Source of the DNA: Nannocystis sp.
GTDB taxonomy: Bacteria; Myxococcota_A; Polyangia; Nannocystales; Nannocystaceae
Assembly: GCF_016714285.1 (NCBI RefSeq)
Contig: NZ_JADJNN010000009.1
Span: 248,001 to 312,000, forward strand
Length of the DNA stretch: 64,000 nucleotides
Direction of reading: 5' to 3'
Part shown: positions 41,587 to 50,128 of the stretch, in pieces
How the letters are laid out: each line of letters opens with the position of its first letter
Numbering within the stretch: position 1 is the stretch's first letter
Notes under the pieces: generated by a model
Seen by the model: the letters and a program-made list of their open reading frames with translations, nothing else
Told to the model about the DNA's origin: nothing
Databases searched by the model: none
Made by a program: the position numbers and the translations under genes

Positions 41587-42072
41587 ATGACCGCGACCCT
41601 CGACCCCCACGCCGACGACGAACCCGGCATCCGCGGCATCCTCGAGGTGATCGTCCGCGACCCGGGCGGCGCGCTCGTCGATCGCCGCCGGGTGCACAAC
41701 CTGATCACCACCGCTGGGCGCAAGTTCCTGGTCCGGGCCCTCACCACGGGCGCCGTCGACGTAAAGCTGCAGATCGCCGTCGGCCGCGGACAGAGCCCGC
41801 CGAGGATCGAGAACAGCGCCCTCGACGACATGCTCGCACGCGCCGACGTGCGCGAGTGGAAGTTCGCCGAGCCGCTCTCCGACGGCCGCCTGCGCATCAT
41901 CCTCCACGCCGAGCTCCCCGCCGCCGACGACGTCGAGCACTCGATCCGCGAGGCCGGGTTGCTGGTCAGCCATCGCGACGACGGGCCGATCCTCTTCAAC
42001 CGCGCGCTGCTCCCCGTGCTCACATGGACCCGCGACGTCTCGCTCAGCCTCGACTGGGAGATCACCCTCTGA
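41587..42072 (+). CDS. Phage tail-fibre-type protein
   Basis: 161 residues from ATG 41587, preceded by AGGAG; ATG 41557, overlapping the gp25 stop, is an alternative. Pattern HNLITTAGRKFLVRALTTG, QIAVGRGQSPPRIENSALDD, DVEHSIREAGLLVSHRDDG, LFNRALLPVLTWTRDVSLSL, DWEITL is shared with small phage tail-fibre/collar proteins (vTn.G...ia...AvG.G......tL..E......EaGLf...LfaR........W.i). Probably a baseplate-attached fibre or fibre-docking subunit. Confidence 0.65.
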   Translation: MTATLDPHADDEPGIRGILEVIVRDPGGALVDRRRVHNLITTAGRKFLVRALTTGAVDVKLQIAVGRGQSPPRIENSALDDMLARADVREWKFAEPLSDGRLRIILHAELPAADDVEHSIREAGLLVSHRDDGPILFNRALLPVLTWTRDVSLSLDWEITL

Positions 42073-42086
42073 CGGGGAGCACCGCG

Positions 42087-43616
42087 ATGTCCGAGCTCTT
42101 CGCCGACCACGACACCTCGTTTCGCGGCGTCGTCGCGCGCCTCGCCCGGGCGCTCGGGCCTGACCTCGACGACAACCCCGGGAGCGCCGTCCGTCTGCTC
42201 GTCGAGGCCTTCGGCCGCGAGATATCCACGCTCTACGGCATGCTCGACCGGGCTCACCGCGCCGGATATGTCGACAGCGCCGAGGGCCCCGCGCTCGACA
42301 AGGTCGTGGCGATCCTCGGGGTCGAGCGGGCCCGCGCCGGTCGCCTCGCCGGCGTGATCGAGCTGTCGCGCAGCACCCCCGCGCCCCACGACCTCGTGAT
42401 CCCCCCGGGCTTTCGCGTCGCCGGCAAGCCGGTCGAGCGGCGCCCGCTGCCGGTCTTCGAGTCGGTCGAGGCGGCGACCCTGCGCCGCGGCGAGACGCGG
42501 GTCCGTGTCGCCGTGCAGCAGGTCGACGTCAAGCCTGGCGACCTCGCCGACGCGACCCTCCTGATCGGCCCGGGCCAGCTCACGATCATGCCCCGCCCCG
42601 CCCTCGGCATCGAGTCCGTCACCAACCCCGAGCCCCTGCGTCGCGCCAGCAAGGACGAGTCCGACGAGCATCTGCGGGGGCGCGCGCGCCACGTCCTGCG
42701 CCGCTCCCAGGCCGGCACCCTGACGGCGATCGCCGCCGCGATCCACGAGCAGGGCGTCGAGCACGTCGAGGTCAGCGAGCGCGACGGCCCGCCCGGCGTC
42801 CTCGACATCCTCGTCGGCGACCCCGAATTCGCCGACGACCCCGGGGCCGCTCGCCGGGTGCTCGCCGCGGTCCGGGCGACCAAGGCGGCCGGCGTGCAGG
42901 TCGCTCTGCACGCTCTGCAGACTGTGTATGTGCGGCCCACGTTGGTCCTCACGCCCACCGATCCACGCGTCGACGAGCCCGGGTTTCGCCGCCTCGCCGG
43001 CGAACTCGGGCGGGCGATCGTCGCCCAGGTCGCCGCCGTCCCGCGCGGGCAGAAGATCGACGCCCGTCGGATCGAGGCCGCCGCCATCGCCACCCCCGGC
43101 ATCGCCGACGTGCAGCTCCTGCGCCTCGACGCCCACACCGTGGACAGCTCCAGCCCCGCCGGCATCCGCCCGCGGGCGGTGAACCTCGCCACCGGCGTAC
43201 CTCGCGGTCCACGCGAACGCCTGGCCATCGACCTCGAGCGCTGGCCACCCCGCATCGTCCGCAAGGTCGAGGCGATCCGCGAGGTCGAGGTGCTCGTCGA
43301 GACGTCCGCGGACCTCGACCTCGACCGCGTACGCGACGCGCTCACGGCCTGCCTGCAGGCGCTCGGCAGCGGGGCGGCACAAGGCAAGGACGACCGCCCG
43401 CTGCTCGCCGTGCTCACGCAGGCCCTGCGCGTCCTCGACGGACCCGACGCCGCACCCGTGGTCCGGCTGGTCCAGGTGCTCGTGCACGACGAGCTCGACA
43501 CGGTCTGCCAGGTCAGCGCCGACGACCGCATCGGGCACCTGCTCGGCGACGTCCGGGTCCAGCTCGGCCGGATCGAGCGAGTCGACGCCGGGGCGCACGG
43601 GAAGGTGCCGCGATGA
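42087..43616 (+). CDS. Baseplate assembly protein J-like
   Basis: 509 residues, GGGGAG upstream of ATG 42087. N-terminus AVRLLVEAFGREISTLYGML and VDSAEGPALDKVVAILGVER is the usual start of the baseplate J wedge. Core has VIELSRSTPAPHDLVIPPG (the 'P-G-T/F' strand), SKDESDEHLRGRARHVL, RSQAGTLTAIAAAIHEQGVE (ESD...R.R.......gT..A...al....gV). The protein is longer than P2 gpJ, with an extra C-terminal domain from about 330. Wedge subunit forming the baseplate with gp25 and the next gene product. Overlaps the next start (ATGA). Confidence 0.8.
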   Translation: MSELFADHDTSFRGVVARLARALGPDLDDNPGSAVRLLVEAFGREISTLYGMLDRAHRAGYVDSAEGPALDKVVAILGVERARAGRLAGVIELSRSTPAPHDLVIPPGFRVAGKPVERRPLPVFESVEAATLRRGETRVRVAVQQVDVKPGDLADATLLIGPGQLTIMPRPALGIESVTNPEPLRRASKDESDEHLRGRARHVLRRSQAGTLTAIAAAIHEQGVEHVEVSERDGPPGVLDILVGDPEFADDPGAARRVLAAVRATKAAGVQVALHALQTVYVRPTLVLTPTDPRVDEPGFRRLAGELGRAIVAQVAAVPRGQKIDARRIEAAAIATPGIADVQLLRLDAHTVDSSSPAGIRPRAVNLATGVPRGPRERLAIDLERWPPRIVRKVEAIREVEVLVETSADLDLDRVRDALTACLQALGSGAAQGKDDRPLLAVLTQALRVLDGPDAAPVVRLVQVLVHDELDTVCQVSADDRIGHLLGDVRVQLGRIERVDAGAHGKVPR

Positions 43617-45028
43617 AGACCGCCGAGCGCCTCGAGCGGATGCTCGCCGTCCTCCCGCGCGCGCTGCGAGGCGGCCGACGGATCGCCAGCCTCCTCGGCG
43701 CCGCCGCGGCCGAGTTATCGGCCGACGATCGTAGCCTCGAGCGCGGCCTCTCCCTGCTCATGCGCTCGCGCTGGCCGGCCCTCGCGCGCGGCTGGCTCGC
43801 CGACGCCGACCCGCACGAGACCCCGGAGGCGACCGAGCTGGCCCGCATCGCCGCCCTCCTCGGCGTCGAGCCGCTGCCTGGCGAGTCCGTCACGCTGTTT
43901 CGTCGCCGCCTCCACCAGGACGTCCTGCTGCATCGTCAGGGGCTGTGCACCGCGCCCGCCCTGCTCGCCCGCGTCGCCATGCTCTACCTCCCCGAGCACC
44001 CGCCGACGATCGCCTGGGAGGACGAGCTCGCCGTCGCCACGGTCGAGGTGCGCGACGCCCGGGGTCAGCCCTGCTCGCTCCGCCTCGAGGTCGTCGACAA
44101 CCCGACGCGCCGCTGCGCCGCCGGACCGGCTGTCAGCGACGACCCCGGCCCCGCCAGCCCCGACCTCCTGCTCCACAACGGCGGCCTCACCCCCGCCCGG
44201 CCCGAGCTCGTGCTGCTCGCTGGCGCCGCGCTGTCCCTCCCCGAGCTGCACCACCTCGAGAGCGACCTTCGCCTCGTCTTCCTCGGCACCCTCGCCGCCG
44301 GCGACCGCCTGGTGCTCCGCCCCGACGTCGGCCCGACCGTGAACGGGCGCCCGAGCCCGGCCCCGCTGGTCGTCAGCAGCCCCACGCGCTTCGACTCGGG
44401 CGTCATCTATTGCATCGACGAGATCGTCGACGGCGCACCGCTGACCCGCGGCGCCCGCTTCTCGCGCTCCGAACGCTGGCAGCCGGGCGACGACGGCTTC
44501 CCGGAGCTCGCCTGCGGGGCCAACCACCTGCGCTGCCGCAGCGTCCCGCTCCCGGAGCTGGCCGCGCTCATCGACCACTGGCCGGATCGCGCCGCCGCGC
44601 TCGCGGCCGTCGCTGCCCCGCGGGACAACCCCCGGCTCGCGGTCCACCTCGGCGCCCGCTGGCACGAGACCCCGGCCGCCTGCTTCTCGCTGCGCGTACC
44701 CGCCGACATCGTGCCCTGGCACCGCCGCAACGAGCCGGCGCTGCACTGGCGAGCGCTACGCGAGTGCCTCGAGGCGAGCCGCGCCGCCGGCATCGCGGCG
44801 ACCCTCGACACTCAGCCGCCGCGCCTCCGCGATGCGCTTGTGCTCGCCGACAGGGTCCATGTCCACGTCCAGATCGGCCGCCGCGACGACCTCGATCTGC
44901 ACGCCGCGAGCGGCATCGCCGGACGCCCGGCACTCACACCCGGCGTGTTCGACGCCAGCGCCTACGACCAGGCCTTCGCCGAGGCCCGCGGCGACGATGA
45001 CGACGGCAGCGAGGGAGGAGCCCGATGA
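43613..45028 (+). CDS. Baseplate protein in gpI position
   Basis: 471 residues. N-terminal helix LERMLAVLPRALRGGRRIAS, then LFRRRLHQDVLLHRQGLCTA, a long beta-rich middle (LDLLLHNGGLTPARPELVLL, RLVLRPDVGPTVNGRPSP, GVIYCIDEIVDGAPLTRG), and a terminal helical/strand part ending DDDDGSEGGAR. No gpI motif strong enough to name it; place and size match the third wedge-like gene after J in contractile-injection loci. Starts within the J stop and stops within the next start (ATGA both sides). Confidence 0.6.
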   Translation: MKTAERLERMLAVLPRALRGGRRIASLLGAAAAELSADDRSLERGLSLLMRSRWPALARGWLADADPHETPEATELARIAALLGVEPLPGESVTLFRRRLHQDVLLHRQGLCTAPALLARVAMLYLPEHPPTIAWEDELAVATVEVRDARGQPCSLRLEVVDNPTRRCAAGPAVSDDPGPASPDLLLHNGGLTPARPELVLLAGAALSLPELHHLESDLRLVFLGTLAAGDRLVLRPDVGPTVNGRPSPAPLVVSSPTRFDSGVIYCIDEIVDGAPLTRGARFSRSERWQPGDDGFPELACGANHLRCRSVPLPELAALIDHWPDRAAALAAVAAPRDNPRLAVHLGARWHETPAACFSLRVPADIVPWHRRNEPALHWRALRECLEASRAAGIAATLDTQPPRLRDALVLADRVHVHVQIGRRDDLDLHAASGIAGRPALTPGVFDASAYDQAFAEARGDDDDGSEGGAR

Positions 45029-45600
45029 ACGACAGGACCAGGACCAGACCCACCCCCCACATCGAATTCAAGGCCGGCAGCCAGATCCTCGCCAGCGAAT
45101 GGAACGAGATGCAGGTCCAGATCCGCGAGGAGCTCGCCCGCGCCCGCGCAGAGCTCACCACCGCGATCGACGCGCTGCGCGGCGAGCTCACGGCCACGCG
45201 CGGCCAGCTCGACGCGACGAAGGCCACCCTCGGCGATACGCAGCAGAAGCTCGGCGTCGCGGAGAAGAATATCACCGCACTCCGCTCCGACCTCCAGGAC
45301 ACCCAACAAAAGCTCCGCGCCACCCAGAGCGGCCTCGACGACGCCAGGCTGGACCACAAGAAGCTCGACACCTTCACCCACGCGAAGCTCCCCGACGACG
45401 GCGTGTGGATCGGCGGATGGCGGCTCAAGACCGCGGATAACGGCAATTCGGTGTGGTTCGTCGCGCCCGGTGACAAGCGGGTCGCCCGCTTCTCCTTGGA
45501 GCGCGACCGCTTCAGGGTCCTGCAGCACGCGGGCAACGAGCAGGGCGGCTATTTTTGGTACAATGAAGAGGATGACTACCAATTTCGATACAAAAAATAG
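45025..45600 (+). CDS. Coiled-coil fibre protein
   Basis: 191 residues. N-terminal FKAGSQILASEWNEMQVQI is typical of tail-fibre proteins docking to a baseplate; then a ~95-residue coiled coil with heptad-like repeats (GELTATRGQLDATKATLGDT, QQKLGVAEKNITALRSDLQD, TQQKLRATQSGLDD), and a small beta head (WIGGWRLKTADNGNSVWFVA, RFSLERDRFRVLQHAG, YFWYNEEDDYQFRYKK). The stalk-and-head plan suggests a receptor-binding fibre that may fix target specificity. Last gene of the overlapping run. Confidence 0.72.
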   Translation: MNDRTRTRPTPHIEFKAGSQILASEWNEMQVQIREELARARAELTTAIDALRGELTATRGQLDATKATLGDTQQKLGVAEKNITALRSDLQDTQQKLRATQSGLDDARLDHKKLDTFTHAKLPDDGVWIGGWRLKTADNGNSVWFVAPGDKRVARFSLERDRFRVLQHAGNEQGGYFWYNEEDDYQFRYKK

Positions 45601-45772
45601 GGGGATTGCGAGCCGATTGGGATGTGCGCCATATTATCGCTGAAGTTCGCGTGAGGATCGACGAGCGAGACAATCTCAAAGAGGAACATGGCAACCGACT
45701 ATCCTGCGGATGCTCGCTTGGTCGCGTCGGAGCGCGCGGTCGGCGAGTCGATCGAGCGCGAATGTGTGGCCG

Positions 45773-45801
45773 TTGACACGCGACGGAGCGTGTTGTACTT
45801 T
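45773..45801 (+). promoter_or_regulatory. sigma70-like promoter for the cyclase gene
   Basis: Perfect -35 TTGACA (45773-45778), 17-base spacer, -10 TACTTT (45796-45801; four of six match TATAAT). It lies 65 bases before the start at 45867, with GGAGG as ribosome site at about 45854. This is the only clean such pair I saw in the cluster, and it suggests the gene can be transcribed apart from the tail operon. Confidence 0.5.
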
Positions 45802-45866
45802 CGTTGGCGCTGGGGATTCTGTGGTCCCTGTGCGCGTAGAATTCAGGTCGTCCGGAGGTCATCGAA

Positions 45867-47231
45867 ATGGCACGCACGCTCTCGGAATCGATCGAGCCGT
45901 ACAGCATCAGCGCCGACGAGGCGAAATTGCGAAGCGAGGGCATCTCGGGCGGTCACGCCCAGGCTTTCCTCCGGGTCGCCCACGAGCTCGATTGTGTCAT
46001 TCTCACACGCACGCCGGGCGAGGCGGCGTTGACCCTGCTGGCGGAGGGTTACGACGCCAAGGGCTTCCACGTCAAGGCGAAGTCCTGTGATTGGGGCCCG
46101 TGGGCCGGTTTCATCTGCGCCGAGCCACGCTTTAACAAGTCTGGACTTCCCGGGGCGTACACGAACCTCAAGGCCCACATCGACTCGTTCACCAAGGATT
46201 TCGAGAAGCTGCAAAACGAGTGGCGGCGCGCGAACAGCAAGCCAGCGGAGGGGCCCTACTACGCCTCTGTGGTGCCGCTGGAGCTGAGCGACGCGCGGGT
46301 GCACTGGCTGGAGAGCCACGGGAAGATCGCCGCGGCGGAGGCCGGCGCGAAGGAGCGGCGCGGCGAGGCGACGATCCCCGGAGCGGGCGACGCGAAGGTG
46401 GCGTGGTTGCTCCGGCGAGACGACAGCAGCGGGCGCTGGCGGGTCTACTATCAGGCGCAGAGTCTCCCGGCCCTCCAGGGCAACATCGATGCAGACACCG
46501 TCCATACATTCACGGCGGCGCTCGCCAGGGCCAGCAGTGACGCGACGGCGCCCCCCGTCGATTCTTTCACCGCGGTCCTGGCGCTCACCAACCCCCATCG
46601 GCCCTACGCGGACGGCTCCGCGGAGTCCTACAAGAACGCCCTCACCGGAGACTTCGACCTGTTCGCCGTGTGGCCGAAGAAGGAGAAGATGGCGGACTTC
46701 GTGACGCGGGTCGGCGGTATGGGCCTTGGCCCGAACGACGACCCAAAGGACATGGAGGCGAAGATCGCGGCCGAGAAGAAGGCCATCTACAAGGCCGAGG
46801 GCGAGGATATCATCGGCAGTACGACCGGCAACCTCTCCAGCGGGGTGTACCAGGTCGCCGTCAGCCTGAACATGGAGTCGCAGAAGATCGCGGGTCAATC
46901 CGCGGTCAACCGGGTCTTCCACAGCGACGAGGGCGGCCGGCCCGGCATGGACAGCGTGGACGAGTCGGTCGCGTTCGTGGCGACCGGGACCGTGGACCTG
47001 CCCGACGAGACCCTCGTGCGCGGCCACATGCTGCTGCTCAAATCCGCGGGGAGCAACGCGAACGCGCTGGCCCCCTTTGCGCTGTGGTGCGCCCGCGCGG
47101 GCCACGCGATCTTTCTGAACACGGGGTGGCTCACGGCGATGCAGGCGGCATTGTCCCCGGACGAGTGGACCGAGCTGCTCGCGTCGGTCTATCGCCAGGG
47201 CGCGCAGGCTCCCGGAAGGGGGGCGGCCTGA
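45867..47231 (+). CDS. Edema factor/CyaA/ExoY-like nucleotidyl cyclase toxin
   Basis: 454 residues from ATG 45867 (GGAGG upstream). It opens straight into the catalytic domain, without a signal peptide. GGHAQAFLRVAHELDCVILT, then YDAKGFHVKAKSCDWGPWAG, FICAEPRFNK match class II adenylate cyclase toxins: Lys65 and Lys72 align with Lys346 and Lys353 of edema factor, and Lys70 takes the place of His351. The metal pair is Asp262/Asp264 in LTGDFDLFAVWP, and the C-terminal block is AVNRVFHSDEGGRPG (His352). All these are in family order, so an active cyclase is likely. Such enzymes make cAMP, cGMP or pyrimidine cyclic nucleotides inside target cells and need a host cofactor (calmodulin or actin). 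The lack of an export signal and its place after a tail-like cluster point to injection. Its substrate and target are unknown. Confidence 0.85.
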   Translation: MARTLSESIEPYSISADEAKLRSEGISGGHAQAFLRVAHELDCVILTRTPGEAALTLLAEGYDAKGFHVKAKSCDWGPWAGFICAEPRFNKSGLPGAYTNLKAHIDSFTKDFEKLQNEWRRANSKPAEGPYYASVVPLELSDARVHWLESHGKIAAAEAGAKERRGEATIPGAGDAKVAWLLRRDDSSGRWRVYYQAQSLPALQGNIDADTVHTFTAALARASSDATAPPVDSFTAVLALTNPHRPYADGSAESYKNALTGDFDLFAVWPKKEKMADFVTRVGGMGLGPNDDPKDMEAKIAAEKKAIYKAEGEDIIGSTTGNLSSGVYQVAVSLNMESQKIAGQSAVNRVFHSDEGGRPGMDSVDESVAFVATGTVDLPDETLVRGHMLLLKSAGSNANALAPFALWCARAGHAIFLNTGWLTAMQAALSPDEWTELLASVYRQGAQAPGRGAA

Positions 47232-47352
47232 GGGGAAGCATGGAATCCTGGCTGAAATCCCGGCCACGTTGCGTCTGTGCCGGGTCGCGTTATCTACGTG
47301 ATCTTGGAGCGCGATTATCGCGGGGTTTGGTTGGAGGCATGACAGACCCGGC

Positions 47353-47842
47353 TCAGCCCGGGCAGAGGCCGAAGGCGTCGGCGCCGAGGTTGTTGCCGGG
47401 GTGGCAATCTGCGATCTTGTCCTCGGGGTCGACGTCGACGTAGATATTGCCGCCGCCCATGAGGTCCGCGGAGCAGACGACGATCTCGCACTCGCCTGGC
47501 AGCAGGAGCTTGGTGGTGGTGGTCTCGCAGACGACCTTGGCGTCCTCGATGGGGGCGTTGGGGTCGGTGGTCCGAGAGGAACTGACGACGACGCCGTCCT
47601 GGACGGGGTTGGTGCCGCGGTTGCACACCTCGGCCTGGAGGTCGATCTTGCCGCCCATTTGTTCGCAGAGGTTGCCGAGGTCGGTCAGCTCGACGGTGAG
47701 GTCGGCGATGTTGAGGGCGCCGATGCTGCCCTGGGAGTTCTGGCGGAAGTTGTTGAGGCCGGGGACCTGCCAGTTGTTCTCGGTCTCGCTGGCCTTGGGG
47801 ATCGTGGCAGTGTCGGAAACGTGGGTGATGTAATAGGGGTGG
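47353..47842 (-). pseudogene. Truncated duplicate of the 3' end of the FG-GAP/CARDB lipoprotein gene
   Basis: This piece repeats 52605-53094 at very high identity (about one change per 20-30 bases by eye), with the same stop end (ADCHPGNNLGADAFGLCPG). It keeps the CARDB domain (LGNLCEQMGGKIDLQAEVCN) up to HPYYITHVSD and then breaks off at 47842, where the other copy continues with the FG-GAP repeats. Upstream the frame is open to 48195 but is not homologous. No start of its own. Same strand as the full gene, 5 kb away with the IS66 element in between. Confidence 0.85.
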
Positions 47843-48554
47843 CCTCGTAGGGCGGCCTGGGAGGCCAATTCAGGGAATTGTTGGTTCGAGCCAGGATCGG
47901 GACAAAATCGAGACAGATTTGGGTCAGGGGACGGGGATCTCGCTGCCGCGCATGTCGGGCAGGCGGGGTAGTGGGGTGGGGGAGAGGCGCAAGCCAGCGG
48001 GCCAGGTCGTGGACGGAGATCGCGACAGCAAGGGTGGCGAGTCTCTCCTCCGCGGTCGAGCCCGCTGGGCCGCTCGCGGTGCAGCTGTCGCCGCAGACGG
48101 GGGTTCGCCGGCAGCGGATGGCACGCGCTCCCCAGCAAACAGACGATCAGGGGTACTGGCAAGTCGAGCCGGCCCATACTCCGCGCCGGACCCACGACTG
48201 TGACGCAGCGGTGCTCGTGCGTCGTGCGTCGGCACCCACATCATTCCGCCGTCCGCCGTCCCCACGCCCGGCCAGCAGTTCGCGCTCGGTAAGCTCCCGA
48301 GCGCACCCATCTTAAAGCTGCATCCTAAGCGCTCAGGATGGGCGGGGTCAGGGTTTACCGCGCTCGGCCTCGCAGACTCCGCGACAAGCCCGACGACGAC
48401 ACCGACAACCTGGCTCAAGCGCGTCTAGCGCGTCACGCATGCGTCCTCTATCGCGTTTCGCGCACTCCAAAGTATGAGAGAGTGAAGCATGTGCAGCGCA
48501 AGGCTGAGAAGAGCGCCATGATGTCGCTGACGCGCCCCCGCGGAGGTCCGTGAC
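47843..48554. other. Degenerate stretch, no sure gene
   Basis: On the minus strand an ATG at 48177 begins a signal-like MGRLDLPVPLIVCLLGSACH (possible lipobox), but the frame soon turns Arg/Pro-rich and fuses to the truncated CARDB piece. A second minus frame (48418 to 47924) has GSLPSANCWPGVGTADGG but no consistent protein character. I read this as the scarred 5' end of a lost lipoprotein. Base composition turns more AT-rich from about 48450. Confidence 0.3.
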
Positions 48555-49654
48555 ATGGCTACACGAAGGAGTCCTCTACTCGGAGATCTGGAAATCCTGC
48601 CTTGGCCGTGCTTGGTGTCACTATGTGTGCTGCTCATGATGTCGTGCAGTCAGGAGGACGACGCGCTATTTCACTACTACTCAAGTCCTTCCTTGCGAGT
48701 TTGCGGGGGTACCAGGTCCCATGTCGAGAATTTTGTCCCGTTCTTGAAGAACGAACTTGACCTCGACATTACAGATATTCACGAATACTCGTGGCTTGAC
48801 GAAAAGAGTTTCGAGCTCGTCATGTCCTGAAGCCAGCGCTGGATGCCAAGTAGGGAATCACGCCTATTCACGGAAGCCGGCCCTTCTCCACGAGTTGGTG
48901 CACGCAGTGACGTATGGGGCTGGGATGAACAAACTTTCGTTCTTCACCGGGGATCGCGGTCGCCTATGATCCCTTCGACGGCACTGGCGGTGGGCCACGT
49001 TACCGATTCAATCCGCCAGCGGGAGAGATCACACTGGATCCGAGACTACATGATCGGGATGCTGGACGCAGGTGGCTATGATCTTGCTGGAAGTTTCGTG
49101 ACCTTTGCTTCTGCGTCATGGCCCAGATATTTGCGAAGATGTCGACATCCCCTGAACATGACAGTCGCATGCAAGAAAATTCAGGAGCACTTTGTTGCCT
49201 GGTGTAGCTCTGGATGAAGAGGTGAAGGTCTTTATGGCGAATGGTCCTTGTGGGGAGGTCGCCTTCGATGTGCCTGCCTATGACTGTGCGATGCCTAGTC
49301 TACCCTGGGCGGGAATGTCTGGTCGTTGTCGACAACGATGGATTGTAACGGAGACATGGTCGTGGGAGGGGTCGACTATGGCCGCCCTCTTAACAGTGTA
49401 TTATCTGTGGCCCTCGCGGTGCACAGACAGGTAATTATATGTTAAATGTTCAAGGCGATAGCGGTGTTCCAAGTTACGCTTGGCAGATGCTGGGGATGCC
49501 CTTGGTGGCCGCACGACAACGTTGCGAATCCCGATTCAGCATCCAAGGTGGATTGGCTGCCGGTCCACACTTCGTCCGGCTCACGGCGCCATCGGAGCAG
49601 GAACTGAGGGTGGAGATTACGCTCGTTCGCGCCGAGGAGATTCCGGTCCCCTAA
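48555..49654 (+). pseudogene. Multiply frameshifted HExxH lipoprotein/protease-like gene
   Basis: Frame 0 from ATG 48555 (GGAGG upstream): signal and lipobox VLLMMSCSQ, then SLRVCGGTRSHVENFVPFL. It stops at 48830, while the +1 frame goes on with CPEASAGCQVGNHAYSRKPA and LLHELVHAVTYGAG (HExxH zinc motif at 48889-48903). Frame 0 returns with DAGGYDLAGSFVTFASAS, +1 with LPGVALDEEVKVFMANGPCG and FDVPAYDCAMPSLPWAG, and +2 with HFVRLTAPSEQELRVEITLV to the stop at 49654. So at least four shifts. The piece is visibly less GC-rich than its surroundings. It was once a lipid-anchored metallopeptidase-like protein with a C-terminal beta domain. Confidence 0.7.
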
Positions 49655-49679
49655 CGGCCAACAGGCGGGGGAGACCGCC

Positions 49680-49760
49680 ACCCCGGGTTTTTTGAAGCAG
49701 GGGGGGGTCACGGGCGGGGGGGGGGGGCGCGGCGGGCTCGGGGGGGGGCGGGGGGGGCGT
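49680..49760 (+). repeat. Poly-G low-complexity patch
   Basis: Runs of 8 to 13 G broken by single other bases, immediately left of the IS66 end. No coding or structural reason is visible; likely a poorly resolved or slipped stretch in the assembly. Confidence 0.7.
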
Positions 49761-49772
49761 TATTTCTGGTCG

Positions 49773-49791
49773 GCCCTGCCACGTCGTGACG
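49773..49791 (+). repeat. IS66 left terminal inverted repeat
   Basis: GCCCTGCCACGTCGTGACG, the exact reverse complement of 52396-52414. No further pairing inside or outside. Confidence 0.85.
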
Positions 49792-49834
49792 GCCGCGCCG
49801 GCTTGAAGTGAGGTCCGCCCAGGAGGCGAGACCC

Positions 49835-50128
49835 ATGATGAAGGCTGAACGACGCCCGAGCAAGGCTTGGCAGAGGAAGTGTGTCGCGCGATGGAGACTG
49901 CTGTCGGCGCAGGGATTGGACCTGCAGGCGGCCGCTGCGGAGATCGGCGTGTCCGCGAACGACCTGGCGGCGTGGAGCCGAGGTTCGTCGAGCGCGCCGC
50001 TGCTGATCCCGGTGTGCATCGAGGATGAGACGGAGCAGCGCAAGCTGGTCGTCGTGCTCAGGTGTGGTGCGCGAGTCGAGGGGCTCTCGCTCGAGGACGT
50101 AGTGGAATTGGTCAGGAGGCTGACATGA
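49835..50128 (+). CDS. tnpA: IS66 accessory protein TnpA
   Basis: 97 residues from ATG 49835, with AGGAGG ten bases upstream; the longer frame from 49808 lacks a ribosome site. Helix-turn-helix-like part AWQRKCVARWRLLSAQGLDL and AAAAEIGVSANDLAAWSRGS, then strands KLVVVLRCGARVEGLSLEDV typical of the first IS66 gene. Needed with TnpB and TnpC for transposition; probably DNA-binding. Overlaps tnpB by ATGA. Confidence 0.85.
   Translation: MMKAERRPSKAWQRKCVARWRLLSAQGLDLQAAAAEIGVSANDLAAWSRGSSSAPLLIPVCIEDETEQRKLVVVLRCGARVEGLSLEDVVELVRRLT

Noticed and set aside
41571..43598. 675-codon open frame antisense to the baseplate J gene
   Set aside because: Arg/Gly/Asp-rich mirror of a GC-rich gene; no fold or motif, and the sense strand has clear J motifs. 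Same for the long antisense frames at 3595-5364, 5097-7349, 7196-9919, 10919-13390 and 23094-25361.
35011..45600. Ordinary temperate prophage
   Set aside because: No integrase, terminase, portal, capsid, lysis or repressor gene and no att-like repeats were seen; only baseplate and fibre functions are present.
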